DNA of 64,000 nt from Gentiana macrophylla (taxonomy: Eukaryota > Streptophyta > Magnoliopsida > Gentianales > Gentianaceae), in contig CM047806.1 of NCBI GenBank assembly GCA_026214975.1, positions 2,951,822 through 3,015,821 of the forward strand, read 5' to 3'. This document shows, in pieces, positions 1 to 10,309 of this stretch. A model generated the notes under the pieces. It was not told the origin of the DNA, did no database searches, and saw only the letters and a program-made list of their open reading frames with translations. Both the position numbers and the translations under genes were made by a program. The stretch's first letter is position 1. Each line of letters begins with the position of its first letter.

Positions 1-472
1 GCAATGACCCAAAATTACATAGCTGTCCCTACTTTGACTTTTTCAATTTTAGAAACTAAAAAAAATGTAAAAATTAAACAAGGCAAGGCCTTTTTTATTC
101 GAATGGACATTTATGAAAAGAGGGGGAAAGTAGGTTGTTAGGAAACTGGTGCACCATATTTGACAACAATATTTGGTTTCATACTCGGTACATTTGTAAG
201 CTCAAAACAAGATTTATGCAGGAAAAATGTATCTCATTCTACCATTTAATTAACTACAAAAGTTTATCCAATCTGAACCATTTAACCCAAAAAGAGAAGA
301 TATACCGATAATAACCGAGCAAAATATATTACATACTACAACCATTTAGAAGAAGGTTATACCAAGCAATATGTATCACATCCTTGTCCTCACACAAAGT
401 AAAAACGACTGATACGATGCATATACCACTTGATACGTTCAGTGAAAAAAACCAAGTGAAATTATGGTCATT
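1..472. other. 3' flank of the mTERF gene, no gene seen
   Basis: AT-rich sequence downstream of the mTERF stop codon. It presumably holds the 3' UTR and poly(A) site of that minus-strand gene. A plus-strand serine-rich reading frame running in from 384 is only the antisense of the GAT-repeat acidic tail. Confidence 0.6.
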
Positions 473-2044
473 CTACGCGTATCCATCATCCTCACTGTCA
501 TCATCATCATCATCATCAGAGTCCAGCTCGTTACGTCTCAAATACATGGATCCATTAGGTTCGGTGTATGAATCAGCTTCCGGTTCTTCCTGACCAACGG
601 AGTCATAAGCCAACCGCTCATTAAACCGTTCATCCGAGCAGTTAAGGAGCCAAGCCAAAGAACATTCCCAACCTTTAGCAGCAATCTGCTTGTGTCTAGG
701 TTTTAAAGTAGACTCAAGACCAAAAGTGAAAAATGCAGGAAATGCTACCAGATCATCTAATGGCCTTTTCATGGTGTTCTGGAAGTAATCGAAACTTCGT
801 TTCATGATTTCAAGATTCAATGCAAGCAATTGAGGACAGTTTATGATCATTTCTTTTACTTGTTCTGAGGAACAACCGCACGTTTTAAGGAATTCGACAC
901 GCTTCGTTGCAGGGTTAATGCTGAGGCTGACTATTTGTGGCATTCTCTCTATAACTCTCCCGAAATCTTCGATGCTTAATCCAGAAACTGATTTAAGAAA
1001 TTCCAGTTGGGTTTGAAGCTTCGTGTCGATATCAATTCCTATAATTTCAGGGTACTCTGCAATCACAGATGCAAGAGATATCCGCCTTACATTGAACTGT
1101 AAAAGCGTTTTCACATTGCGTTTTACCCTCTCTTCAAGCGGGAACCCGAGAATATGAGGCCTTTTTTCAATCAATCTAGCTACAGATGATTTAGGGATCC
1201 CTACGGTTTCTAAGTATTCCACAAACGGTTTGATTGTACGTGCAACTCTCATCCCTAATATCTCAGGATACCTAGTCAAAACACCGCCAATCTCTCGTCT
1301 AGAAACCCCGATTCCAACTAAATACGCCACTGAAGTACTCATTGTGCCTTCCAACTTGAAGCCTAATAATTCAGGATATCGTTCTAAAACTCGAGGAACA
1401 TCACATGGCTGTATATCCATTCCTTGAAGATACTTGACAACAGGAGCAAGGTCTATAACAACACTAGCATGTAGAACTTGTGGATACCGACGCAAAAATT
1501 CCGAAAGAGAAGACTTTCTGACACCTAATTTACCAAGGTAATCGAGCACGGGAACCATGTTTTTCTTCACACTGCATCCCAGAACAAGAGGATAATTGTT
1601 AATGTCATCAACTGTGAATCCTAGTTTGTGAAGAAAATCCACCCGTTCTCGCATAACATCAACCGTCACCGGAAGCTCCAACCCATCAAGCTCATCAGGC
1701 ACTATTCCGATGCCTCGTAAGAATTCATAAACCAGAGCACGGTTTGCTATCCTCTCCTTCTTCATCTCTGCTAAACTAGGATGCGTGTAAAGTGACGGTG
1801 AAGGCTTTTGTCTGTCTACCCCTTTAACCTTTGATGACGGTGAATCAATAGAACGAGATGAAAGGGTGGTGGACATATTACACCGGAAACGCATGACTAA
1901 TCCGATCTTCTTCGAATTATCTTTAAAATTCCATAAGGCGGTAGAAAACAGGCGTCGGTGCATACATGAATTAAGGGCAGGTAACTCACCATGTAACATG
2001 GAGAATGTGGGTTTAGAAATGTTACTATACCCAATAATCTTCAT
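473..2044 (-). CDS. mTERF family protein, organellar, RUG2/BSM (mTERF4)-like
   Basis: Single coding exon, 523 aa from the Met at 2044. The protein has an N-terminal presequence-like stretch (about 85 residues, Ser/Arg/Lys rich), then a run of about eight leucine-rich repeats of 33-37 residues, each with the Pro signature of mTERF helices (RYPQVL, RYPELLG, RYPEILG, KRPHILG, EYPEIIG, RMPQIVS, NCPQLLAL). It ends in an acidic Asp/Glu tail. mTERF proteins bind organellar nucleic acid; RUG2/BSM of Arabidopsis acts in chloroplast (and mitochondrial) gene expression and intron splicing, and has about the same length and acidic end. The open frame extends to an upstream Met at 2101, but a good acceptor (TTTGTACAG, exon from 2074) puts that Met inside a 5' UTR intron, so I choose 2044. 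A four-codon upstream ORF (2064-2050) precedes it. The orthology is my recognition from memory; the family call is secure. Confidence 0.9.
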   Translation of the reverse strand: MKIIGYSNISKPTFSMLHGELPALNSCMHRRLFSTALWNFKDNSKKIGLVMRFRCNMSTTLSSRSIDSPSSKVKGVDRQKPSPSLYTHPSLAEMKKERIANRALVYEFLRGIGIVPDELDGLELPVTVDVMRERVDFLHKLGFTVDDINNYPLVLGCSVKKNMVPVLDYLGKLGVRKSSLSEFLRRYPQVLHASVVIDLAPVVKYLQGMDIQPCDVPRVLERYPELLGFKLEGTMSTSVAYLVGIGVSRREIGGVLTRYPEILGMRVARTIKPFVEYLETVGIPKSSVARLIEKRPHILGFPLEERVKRNVKTLLQFNVRRISLASVIAEYPEIIGIDIDTKLQTQLEFLKSVSGLSIEDFGRVIERMPQIVSLSINPATKRVEFLKTCGCSSEQVKEMIINCPQLLALNLEIMKRSFDYFQNTMKRPLDDLVAFPAFFTFGLESTLKPRHKQIAAKGWECSLAWLLNCSDERFNERLAYDSVGQEEPEADSYTEPNGSMYLRRNELDSDDDDDDDSEDDGYA

Positions 2045-2074
2045 CTTCCTTAGAAAGGTCTCATAAATCGAAAG

Positions 2075-2834
2075 CTGTACAAAGATTAGGAATCGAAACA
2101 TTAACAGTAAGAATCAGAGACAGATAGTTTACCAAGAAAACAGATTCTAAAACACGATATATCGAATTTGTTTATCAAAAGAGAATGATTTAGCTATGCG
2201 CACTTGCAAAACGGACTAAGCACAACAGTTTTGAAAATTTGTTGTGTTCATTTACTGACTTCACAGGAAAACAACAAAAACACGGGTGTTTTCGGGTGCA
2301 AAGAATGTCTCTGTCTCTACACAGAATTGAGTGACTAAGCACAAATTTTCCCTGACATCACTGCAAGCATCCTTTAGTTTGTGCAACAATAAGCTGATGG
2401 AAGTACTTAAGAATTGTAAGCAAAGCATAAATTAAAAGGATTATAACCTAATATTCCTAAAACCATTGAGCAAACACAATTTCCAAAACTGAGCAAAATT
2501 CACGCTTAAATTGAGTTCTAACAATCACTGGTAAAGGGATTAAATCCAGTGCTTGTTAGAACTCATACAAATTGAGCTCAAAATGCTGCCGATAAATACA
2601 AATAAATTCAACAAGGGTACATTTGAATTGGAGATTAATCAGTCAATCCGTCCCGACCCAACATTATTTTAAGGCTCAGGGCAGCAGGAATGCATGAAAA
2701 ATCCAAACTTTCTAGCTTAGAAATCGATTGAAATTACTGTAAAGCAAATGTAACCATTAAAACCCAGTTCTTTACGGTTAATGAACACCAAACCCCTTTC
2801 TCCCCTTAAAGGTTTTGAGGTGAAGAAAACTTAC
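2075..2834 (-). other. Intron in the 5' UTR of the mTERF gene
   Basis: On the minus strand a GTAAGT donor starts at 2834 and a pyrimidine-rich acceptor ending TTTGTACAG finishes at 2075. Removing it joins a 5' UTR exon (2835 to about 2980) to the coding exon 30 bases before the Met at 2044. The Met at 2101 would be spliced out. Inferred from splice signals only. Confidence 0.65.
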
Positions 2835-2990
2835 TCGAATTCAATATCTGAGCAGAAAAACTGATTTCTGGTGATGGTGGCAGGCTGGAACTTGCTGCTG
2901 GATGCAGTCTTTAGAAGTGTAGAAGAGGAGGGAGGAGGATGAAACGGGTTGAGGAAGGAAAGGGAAGAGATAAGAAAATTAACAGACGCA
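2835..2990 (-). promoter_or_regulatory. 5' UTR exon and CT-rich core promoter region of the mTERF gene
   Basis: Read on the minus strand, 2910-2985 is strongly pyrimidine rich (CCTCCTCCCTCC, CTCTTCCCTTTCC), like the Y-patch and CT-rich leaders of plant housekeeping genes. No convincing TATA box is visible. The exact start site cannot be fixed. Confidence 0.45.
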
Positions 2991-3595
2991 GATAGGTTTG
3001 GTTTGGTTCGATTTTAATTCGGTCGGGATACAGTTGATTCGATTCGGTTTGGTTCGATTTCGATTCATAATATGAAGAAACCGATAATTTTGGTTTTAGT
3101 TTCAGTTAACTTTTAAAATTAACCGTAATCAATCCATATAACAAGCCATTCTATTACCCAAACCGAATAGATAATCATAATCGTAACTGAATCATTGATA
3201 AATGAATGTTTATAACCATGGTAGCCTCTATTTTTTTTGTAACCGTTTAGAGAAAATTATAAATAATCGACTGAATATCAAAATTATTTAATAAGATATA
3301 TCTAGACATTATTCGGACAATTCAAATTGAAGTAATCAGATGCAACTTATATGACCGAACCAAATTGATACTTTTTAACTTTTTTAGGGTTAACAGACTG
3401 TATTTTTTTTGGTTCGATTCTATTTTGTTACCATATTGAACAGTTCCGTTTCGGATTTTGAATATCTGCGACTTTTGGTTTGGTTTGGTTTCAAATACGA
3501 CATTAATCGTGTCGAATCGAACCGTATACATTTAACCGGACAGATGTTAAACAAAATGGTTTCAATATTTAGACAAAACCAGTTGAAAACACGGA
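2990..3595. repeat. GGTTCGATT-rich degenerate repeat between divergent genes
   Basis: Imperfect GGTTTGGTTCGATT and TTCGGT units recur at 2998-3070 and 3405-3500, with a reverse-oriented GAATCGAACC near 3515. This is the composition of many decayed plant MITEs. It fills the space between the mTERF promoter and 2-ODD gene 1, so it may also carry the gene 1 promoter; no clear TATA box was found. Confidence 0.5.
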
Positions 3596-3599
3596 GTCA

Positions 3600-5380
3600 A
3601 TGTCTCCATCGACTGAAGAAGTGAACTTTGGAAAATCCCTCATAGTCCCAAGTGTCCAAGAGCTAGCCAGAGATCCCATCACCAAAATCCCACCTCGATA
3701 CGTGCGCCATTTGGAAGAATCTGAATCTGATTTGCTTTCTGATGCCTCCTTGCCACTTCAATCAGTACCTGTAATCAATCTTCAAAGCTTGTTAACTGGA
3801 ACTGCCATTGATTCTGAACTGGAGAAGCTTCACCTTGCTTGCAAAGATTGGGGCTTTTTCCAGGTTTTTACTCTCTTTTTTCCGTAATGTCTCAGCTACT
3901 TTTCAATTGAACTTGCTCAGTTGACAATATAGTATTGCTTATGCTTGTTTCTAAAATTATAAAAATAGATGAAGGGTAGGGAATACACGGTTGCATATGT
4001 GCATCATAGGATACTCTTGATTTATACCAATCATTTGATAAATATTTTTTTAGAGCAAAGAAGTTTGATGATGTAACCTTTTTTCATTGAAGTAGGTTGT
4101 GGACCATGGTGTTTCTGTTCCATTGCTACAGAGCTTAAAGAGTGAAATTATTGATTTCTTTAAACTTCCTTTTGAGGAAAAGAAGTTTCTATGGCAGCAG
4201 CCAGACAACCATGAAGGATTTGGACAGCTCTTTGTTGTGTCTGAAGAACAAAAACTTGACTGGTCAGATATATTCTACATAACCACCCTTCCAATTACTC
4301 TTAGGAAAGTGGAATTGTTTGAAAAGTTGCCCATAAAGCTAAGGTTTGCCTCCTCCTCCCCCCTACCCCCGCTCTTCCCCCCTCTTCCCTCCCTCAATGA
4401 TGCATAATTGCATGCATATATTAATAAGCATTGAACGTCTTTAGTGGCATGCACCATAGTGAGGTTTGACCTTTAAAAAGCCAAACATCACATCCCAATA
4501 TTGTGCCACGGTAAACGTGACGCAATATTGGACGTGTTTGATTTTTTTTATTTTTTTTTTCAAATTCAGCCTCCTTTGACATCAGAGAACTAAATTTGAA
4601 AGTTACAGGACGAAAACCTGGGCTAAATCCCTAAGCTTAATTACATAATGAATTTTGCAATTTTGCCTGTATAATATTATCCCCTAATTCGAGCCGTTAA
4701 TTATTGCTACAGACAGATAATAGAAGCTTACTCTCAAGAGCTTAAAGATCTAGCCATGACACTACTTACTCAAATGGCTAAGGCTTTAAAGATGGATAAT
4801 GAAGAAATGATAGGGCTTTTTAGTGATGGAGTACAGAGTATGAGAATGAATTACTATCCGCCATGTCCAGAGCCAGATAAAGCTATCGGCTTCACTCCGC
4901 ATTCTGATGCAGATGCTCTAACAATTCTGTTTCAAGTGAATGAAATCGAAGGCCTTCAAATACGTAACGATGGAAAATGGATTTCAGTGAAACCGAAAAA
5001 AGATGCATTCATAGTGAATGTTGGTGACATTATGGAGGTATATTACATCAACTAAAATATCTTTTTTATTGGAGTAATGCTAATGTTGACATTTTTTTTT
5101 TTGTTCACTCTTGCAGATTATCAGTAACGGCGTGTATCGAAGTGTGGAGCACCGAGGAACGGTGAACCGTAACCACGAGAGGCTATCGATTGCTACATTT
5201 TATAGCTCTAACATGAATTCTTTATTAGGACCTGCAAAAAGCCTTATAGGACTACACAATCCTGCAGTTTTCAAAAGTGTTCCACTTGAGAATTATTTCA
5301 AAGAATTCTTTGCTCAAAAGCTTAACGGTAAATCGTATCTCGACTTAATGAAGATACAACGCAAAGAAGATGAAAGTTGA
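3600..5380 (+). CDS. 2-oxoglutarate/Fe(II)-dependent dioxygenase, SRG1-like (2-ODD gene 1)
   Basis: Four exons: 3600-3863, 4096-4343, 4713-5037, 5117-5380, joining in frame to 366 aa, normal for SRG1/codeine-demethylase-type 2-ODDs. All introns are GT-AG (CAG|GTTTTT, AAG|GTTTGC, GAG|GTATAT donors), with the same positions as the three paralogues in the window. The DIOX_N domain spans about residues 50-150 (VPVINLQSLL, KDWGFFQVVDHGV). The catalytic jelly roll has NYYPPCPEP, Fe ligands H234 and D236 (FTPHSDADAL) and H291 (SVEHRGTVN), and the 2-oxoglutarate-binding R301-x-S303. The enzyme should oxidise a small molecule while decarboxylating 2-oxoglutarate in the cytosol; the substrate is unknown. 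It lies on the opposite strand from its paralogues and is the most diverged of them (PSTEEVNFGKSL instead of the shared MESS-KLGSSLKV start). All key residues are present, so it is probably functional. Confidence 0.95.
4495..4531. repeat. Short inverted repeat in intron 2 of 2-ODD gene 1
   Basis: CCAATATTGTGCCACG (4495-4510) is followed after five bases by CGTGACGCAATATTGG, its near-perfect reverse complement. It could form a 16-bp hairpin. Probably the core of a small decayed MITE. Confidence 0.6.
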
Positions 5381-5619
5381 AGTTTCAGTATCAAGAGGTT
5401 CTGGGCTCAAGTCCCATCAAGTGCATGTGATGTGACTATTACAAGATACTTAAGGCAATGTGATGTATATGACATATATCACGTCATTGTTTTGGATTGT
5501 AACATCAATGATTAATATGAAGTGTGTGTGTTTTGATGCGGTTCTAGCTATGAGGTGTGTCCGCACGATGTGTTTAATCTTGTTGAATTTCTTGAAGAAG
5601 TTGTGGAGTATTTCATGCT
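5381..5619. other. Convergent 3' UTR interval between 2-ODD gene 1 and pseudogene 2
   Basis: About 240 bases between two facing stop codons. The part next to the minus-strand stop (about 5540-5619) is similar to the sequence just after the stop codons of genes 3 and 4, so the paralogues share 3' UTR sequence. Confidence 0.6.
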
Positions 5620-7400
5620 CTAAACCCTCATGCTGTCAAGATAAGACTTTCCATCAAGTTCTCGGGATAAATATCCCTTGAGGTAATCTACAACACTGAT
5701 TTGTTTGAATTTTGGTGGATCTTGAGGAGTAACAAGGCTTGCAGCAGGTCCTAGATCACCCTCTAGATTTGCGACATGAAATACTGCAATAGTGAATCTT
5801 TCCTCGTCATAATTCACTGTTGCTCGATGCTTCACACTCTTGTAAATCCCGCTTGTCACTATCTACATTCAGTGTCATCAAGAACAAAATTTTGTCAAAA
5901 AAAAAAAAAAAAAAGTTGAACTTCACACCATGATTATGATAGATGAACATATAAAATCAACAAGAATATGATTTGTTTACCTCCAACATGTCACCCACGT
6001 TGACGATGAAAGCATTAGGAAGTGGTATCACAGGGACCCACGCTCCATCCTTCCGGACTTGTAGTCCTTCTACTTCATTAACTTGAAGTAGAATGGTTAG
6101 CCCAGAACCATCAGAGTGCGGGCCAACACCCAAGGTAAGTTCTGGTTGTGGGCATGGTGGATACTGATTAATCCTCATAGACTGCATTGCTTCCTCAGAA
6201 AGGATGGTCATGTCTTCGAGATCCATTCCTAAAGCTCTAGCCATTAGGCCATAGATCTTCGTTGCAAGGCTATTCATTTCGGTGGTGTACACCTCGAAAG
6301 TTTCTCTGCAAGCATTAATTCTTTAAATTAATCAAGATGACATCATGCATTCATGCTTAGATATACATAAAAAATATAATCAATCTGTCCAATTTGTATT
6401 TTGTAGTGTATTTATCCATGATTGCAATGATCTTTAGTATGCAATTTCGAATGAAACCGTACGTAAATGAAAGGGGAAGCTTGGGAAACAAACGAGGATT
6501 TCTTAAATATGCAGGTTGAGTCACCAAATAAAACAAGTCTGCCCAGTCAAGCTTTTGTTCTTCAGACATAACGAAACCCTGTCCAAATCCCTCCAAATGA
6601 TCAACTTCTTGCCCGAATTTTTCTTTCTCCTCTTTTGACAATTGGAAAAATGCTTCAGCCTCCTTTTTCACTTTCTCTACCACTAATGTACTCACCCCAT
6701 GATTAACGATCTGTAACAACATCAATTATATATAATTATAATTATAATCATAATCGATGCAACGGTCAATTAACACAATAATAAAGGGAAAGAAAAACAT
6801 TTTTCGTTAATTTTTTTTCTTTCCCTTTCGATCACTTTTACAATGTTTCATCTTGGCAGATTTACCATCCATCATTAAAGGTATTATATACCTTACCCAT
6901 TTAAAACATGTCACGTAATAGAAATAGACTGAAAAAAAATAAATTTCATAGATGACGATAAAAGTGCAAAAACATTGTTAAATAGCTCGATCTTACTTGG
7001 AAAAAACCCCATTCTTTGCAAGCAGAATGCAACTTTTCAAGCTCGGGATTCATCGGTTCATCCCTACAAAGCAGCTTCTTCAAGTCTATAACCGGAATTT
7101 CTTTTGCAGCTCTAAACCCTAATTGGGAAGGGGAAACCCAATAGGGAATGTGTCTTACTAAGATCGCATGTGACATTCATGCCAAGAGGTGAAGATCTGC
7201 GTTTTTTTTCGAGAAGCAAAATTGCCTTAAAGTGATATATTGACAAATAGCACATAGAATGGGTGGTATATTGAAAAAAATCCCTTAATATTGTCAACAC
7301 GAACTTAACGAGGTGGAACAGATGACAAATTCTGATTAGCCAACTCATGAACAAAAGGTACTTTGAGAGAGCTTCCTAATTTTGTCCTGCTTGATTCCAT
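5620..7400 (-). pseudogene. 2-ODD pseudogene 2 (SRG1-like, broken first exon)
   Basis: Exons 2-4 are intact in frame: 6463-6710, 5981-6305 and 5620-5862, with GT-AG introns at the family positions. Exon 1 (6997-7400) is broken. From the family ATG at 7400, codon 32 is TAA (7307-7305) where paralogues have the Tyr of PPRYVR. The exon is 404 bp against 258-270 in the paralogues, because of extra sequence of roughly 135-145 bp, and the reading frame changes across it. HxD ([10 protein letters not shown]) is present, but SVEHR has become SVKHR and the RxS motif is RFT instead of RIS, consistent with relaxed selection. An internal ATG at 7176 could restart a shortened protein in the right frame for exons 2-4, but it would lack about 30 conserved N-terminal residues. 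Pseudogene is the simplest reading; a short functional isoform is not excluded. Confidence 0.85.
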
Positions 7401-7930
7401 TCTTTTCTTAATAATTTCTTGAGTCTTCTCCTCTTTCGATAGATCGATGTTATGATTGTGTTTTCAGGGAAATGATGCTTTATTCTTTTTGGTTGTTTAT
7501 TTTTATTTTGATTTTTTATTGCGCCAAAAAAGGGTCTCAATGATTATTTTAAACCAATTGAATATAGGGAATATTAGGTTTTAGTCCACTTTCCATCCTG
7601 TAAATAAATTTTAATCCACATACATTTTTTTTGTTGATTTAAGGACAAAACATTTTTTTTCGGACTAAAATACCCTTGATATAACATTGAAAGCCTCTGA
7701 ATCTTTTAATAAACATTTTTCCACCATCGCCGTCGTATATCCTCCTTCGCTGTGAAATTCAGCCACACAACGACTCCAATGCTTGAATCGATGTATTTGT
7801 TTGCATTCGACAAAACTAATATTTTAATATACACATATATTTGTTTGCTAGAAGTTTAGCATTGTAATGAATTTCTCAGGAGTGCACCGATAGTTTCTAT
7901 TTTATTTTAAGAAGGAAGTGGATTTTTTCA
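7401..7930. other. AT-rich intergenic, no gene seen
   Basis: Contains the former promoter side of pseudogene 2 and unassigned AT-rich sequence. No reading frame or structural repeat that I can support. Confidence 0.4.
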
Positions 7931-7931
7931 G

Positions 7932-8160
7932 CATTGAGAGGAACATGAAAGACAAAGATTCCAAGTTCCAATTGATCCTTTTTGAGAGCTGAATTCATCG
8001 CCTTGCTCTCTACTACAAGAAATGAGCATAGGTACATGTATTGATATACCAGATCGGCCAATGCTCCCAGGTTGATGCGATGTATTCCACCAGCTGATTG
8101 AAGACTTGATTATTGGTATATCGATCGGTCCACAAAAAGCTTCCACCCATTTGGAAGTAG
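7932..8160 (+). pseudogene. Ribosomal protein S13 (uS15) gene fragment
   Basis: After a TTTTTTCAG acceptor-like site (ends 7931) the plus strand reads ERNMKDKDSKFQLIL, then FES, a TGA, and IHRLALYYKK. This is the C-terminal part of cytosolic uS15/RPS13 (family: ERNRKDKDSKFRLIL, VESRIHRLARYYKK), with the conserved Arg changed to TGA. About 105 bases of unrelated sequence follow, then HKKLPPIWK and TAG in the same frame (family: KKLPPVWKY). It is a fragment carrying a splice-site flank, so it looks like copied or captured genomic DNA, not a processed retrocopy. It cannot make a protein. A 124-aa minus-strand frame over the same bases is its antisense shadow. Confidence 0.75.
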
Positions 8161-9140
8161 TAAGTTGACCTTCCTGAATGATAGCATCCTTTTCATTTTG
8201 CCTGCATTTTTTATCTTTGAGCATTTTTGGACAGTTCATATATTTGTATGTGCTGAATCTAATTTGCATAATTAAAGTCACTACATTTGCAGTTGCTAAC
8301 AAAGTTTCTTTTCTGTTATAATCTTTCTATTTTGCAACTATATATGTCCATAAAGCTATCTTTTTGTAACATTTAGTCCTTTCTTAATCCTGATGTTTCA
8401 ACTAGTGTTGTAGATAAATTATTTGACAAAAATACGGTATAAATTACACTTCTCTGTAACAGCTCAAACGCTTTTAGGTGAGTTGCTAATTTAATGCGTC
8501 AATGTCAAAGAGATGCTTTTGTAACTTTGTGCTATCTTTCAGGTGATTGCTAATGTGAGAACAAATAAAGCATTTACATGGGAAGAAAAGGCGGTTAAGT
8601 CTTACAAAACAACACTTTTGGACACATATAACTATGAAGGAAAGCAGGGTTGAATTCATTGATAGAGAAATGAAAGCCTCAAGAAGTACACTCGATTTTC
8701 AGAGCTTAAATTGATGAAGGCCACAAGAGACTTGATTAGTGGGCTTGGTGTTTGAGCTTAATTCAGCCGTGCATCTACAAATTTGAAAAGGTATTCTTTG
8801 TTAAATTTATGACTATGGTGTATACCCTTATCCTTTTCAAATTTTGAAAATTCTAGAAATTTGCGAATTGAGTTTGATAATTCGCGTATTGAGTCTGGGA
8901 CCGTTCCTCTGGCAACTGGGGTTGAGAGGAATCCCAAGGCAGGTATTGAAACTGCCATGGTAGATATTGAAGCTACCATCGTCAACTCTTTTGATAACCA
9001 TGAAGTTGAAACAAATAGTTTTTTTTTTTTAGAGAGGGCTAATAGTTCTGTTGAGAACAGAAATAATGGTACGTCTGTTGTGGCTGATCATATTGGTGAT
9101 CCCACGGTTTAAGGTTTGGTTTAAGGATGCATGTATGATG
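8161..9140 (+). other. Unassigned sequence with exon-like pieces
   Basis: At 8529-8650 a TCTTTCAG acceptor-like site is followed by an open stretch reading [17 protein letters not shown] and then [12 protein letters not shown] before a stop. At 8861-9112 an 83-codon frame (MRIEFDNSRIESGTVPL start) runs into the minisatellite. I recognise neither. They may be further captured gene pieces alongside the RPS13 fragment, or remains of a transposon coding region. Confidence 0.3.
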
Positions 9141-9189
9141 TTTTAAACAAGATTGATTGTGTTTTTTACTTGGCATAGCATTAAGCTTT

Positions 9190-9735
9190 CTAATAGACTA
9201 GTGTTACTTTGTTAGTGTGTTACTTTGTTGTTGTGTTGCTGTGTTACTTTGTTTGTGTGTTGCTGTGTTGGTGTGTTACTTTGTTAGTGTGTTACTTTGT
9301 TGAGGACAAAAATAGGATAGTTTGTTACTTTGTTGGTGTGTTACTTTGTTGAGAACAAAAATAGACTATTGTGTTACTTTGTTGGTGTGTTACTTTGTTG
9401 GTGTGTTACTGTGTTGCTGTGTTGGTGTGTTACTTTGTTGAGAACAAAAATAGACTAATGTGTTACTTTGTTGGTGTGCTACTTTGTTAGTGTGTTACTT
9501 TGTTGAGAACAAAAATAGACTAGTGTGTTACTTTGTTGGTCTGTTACTTTGTTGGTGTGTTACTTTGTTGAGAACCAAAATAGACTAGTGTGTTACTTTG
9601 TTGGTGTGTTACTTTGTTAGTGTGTTACTTTGATGAGAACAAAAATAGACTAGTGTGTTACTTTGTTGGTGTGTTATTTTGTTGAGAACAAAAATAGACT
9701 AGTGTGTTACTTTGTTGGTGTGTTACTTTCTTGAT
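9190..9735. repeat. Minisatellite of GTGTTACTTTGTTG units
   Basis: A 14-bp unit (GTGTTACTTTGTTG, often with G or A at the junction) is repeated dozens of times. It is organised into a longer unit in which two to four copies are followed by AGAACAAAAATAGACTA. Units differ by single substitutions and by copy number per block. No coding frame passes through. Confidence 0.9.
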
Positions 9736-10130
9736 TCAAATGGTTATGTTTGTGTTTTTTTGTCTTTAGAAAATTGGTGGATCCTAGATTCTCTATTGAT
9801 GAAGCCGAGCCGATGCTATTTGATGCATTTTTCGCTTCATACATCTTTCATGAGTTTGATGTGGTGCGGGTTTGAAGGATGAAGGTCCATAGATGGTAAA
9901 ACAGATCGCTTTTGTCTTCAAGAACTTGAAGAATGTTTTAGTTTCATTAATATGCTTTTGATTACATCTAATAAGTATTAGGTTTTATTCTCTTGATTCC
10001 CCCGGAGTTGCATCTCCATAATGCTTTCATAGATTGTTTCATTAGGATATGAAGCATTTTTTTGATAGATTGTTGTATTATGCAATGTTAATGATGATAT
10101 TTTGGATGTTAATAAACTGTGTCACCTTTA
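9736..10130. other. Unassigned sequence after the minisatellite
   Basis: A short open stretch (reading LVDPRFSIDEAEPMLFDAFF at about 9776-9836) precedes stops. It may continue whatever coding sequence the minisatellite interrupts; not recognised. Confidence 0.25.
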
Positions 10131-10245
10131 TTGTTGTATTTTATTCTTGTATTCGTTTGTATTCTTGTATTCTTGTATTCTTTGTGTCCTTTATTCTTTG
10201 TATTCTTGTATTCTTATTCTTGTGTCATCTTTATCTTGTGTTATT
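10130..10245. repeat. TTGTATTC short tandem repeat
   Basis: Runs of TTGTATTC / TTCTTGTATTC with variants. They create long hydrophobic pseudo-reading frames in two phases, which I do not regard as genes. Confidence 0.8.
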
Positions 10246-10309
10246 CTACGTCACGTCATTATCGTTCTTTGTAAAAGCTGCGATAAAATTCGGCTTTCAA
10301 ATACTACGT

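Noticed and set aside
384..593. Plus-strand serine-rich frame
   Set aside because: Antisense of the GAT-repeat acidic tail of the mTERF gene.
5540..5619. Open frame running on beyond the 2-ODD stop codons in another phase in three copies (EHEILHNFFKK-like)
   Set aside because: Differences between copies show no third-position bias, and gene 3 diverges quickly; shared 3' UTR explains it better than a conserved protein.
7928..8302. 124-codon minus-strand frame
   Set aside because: It lies antisense to the RPS13 fragment and has no motif.
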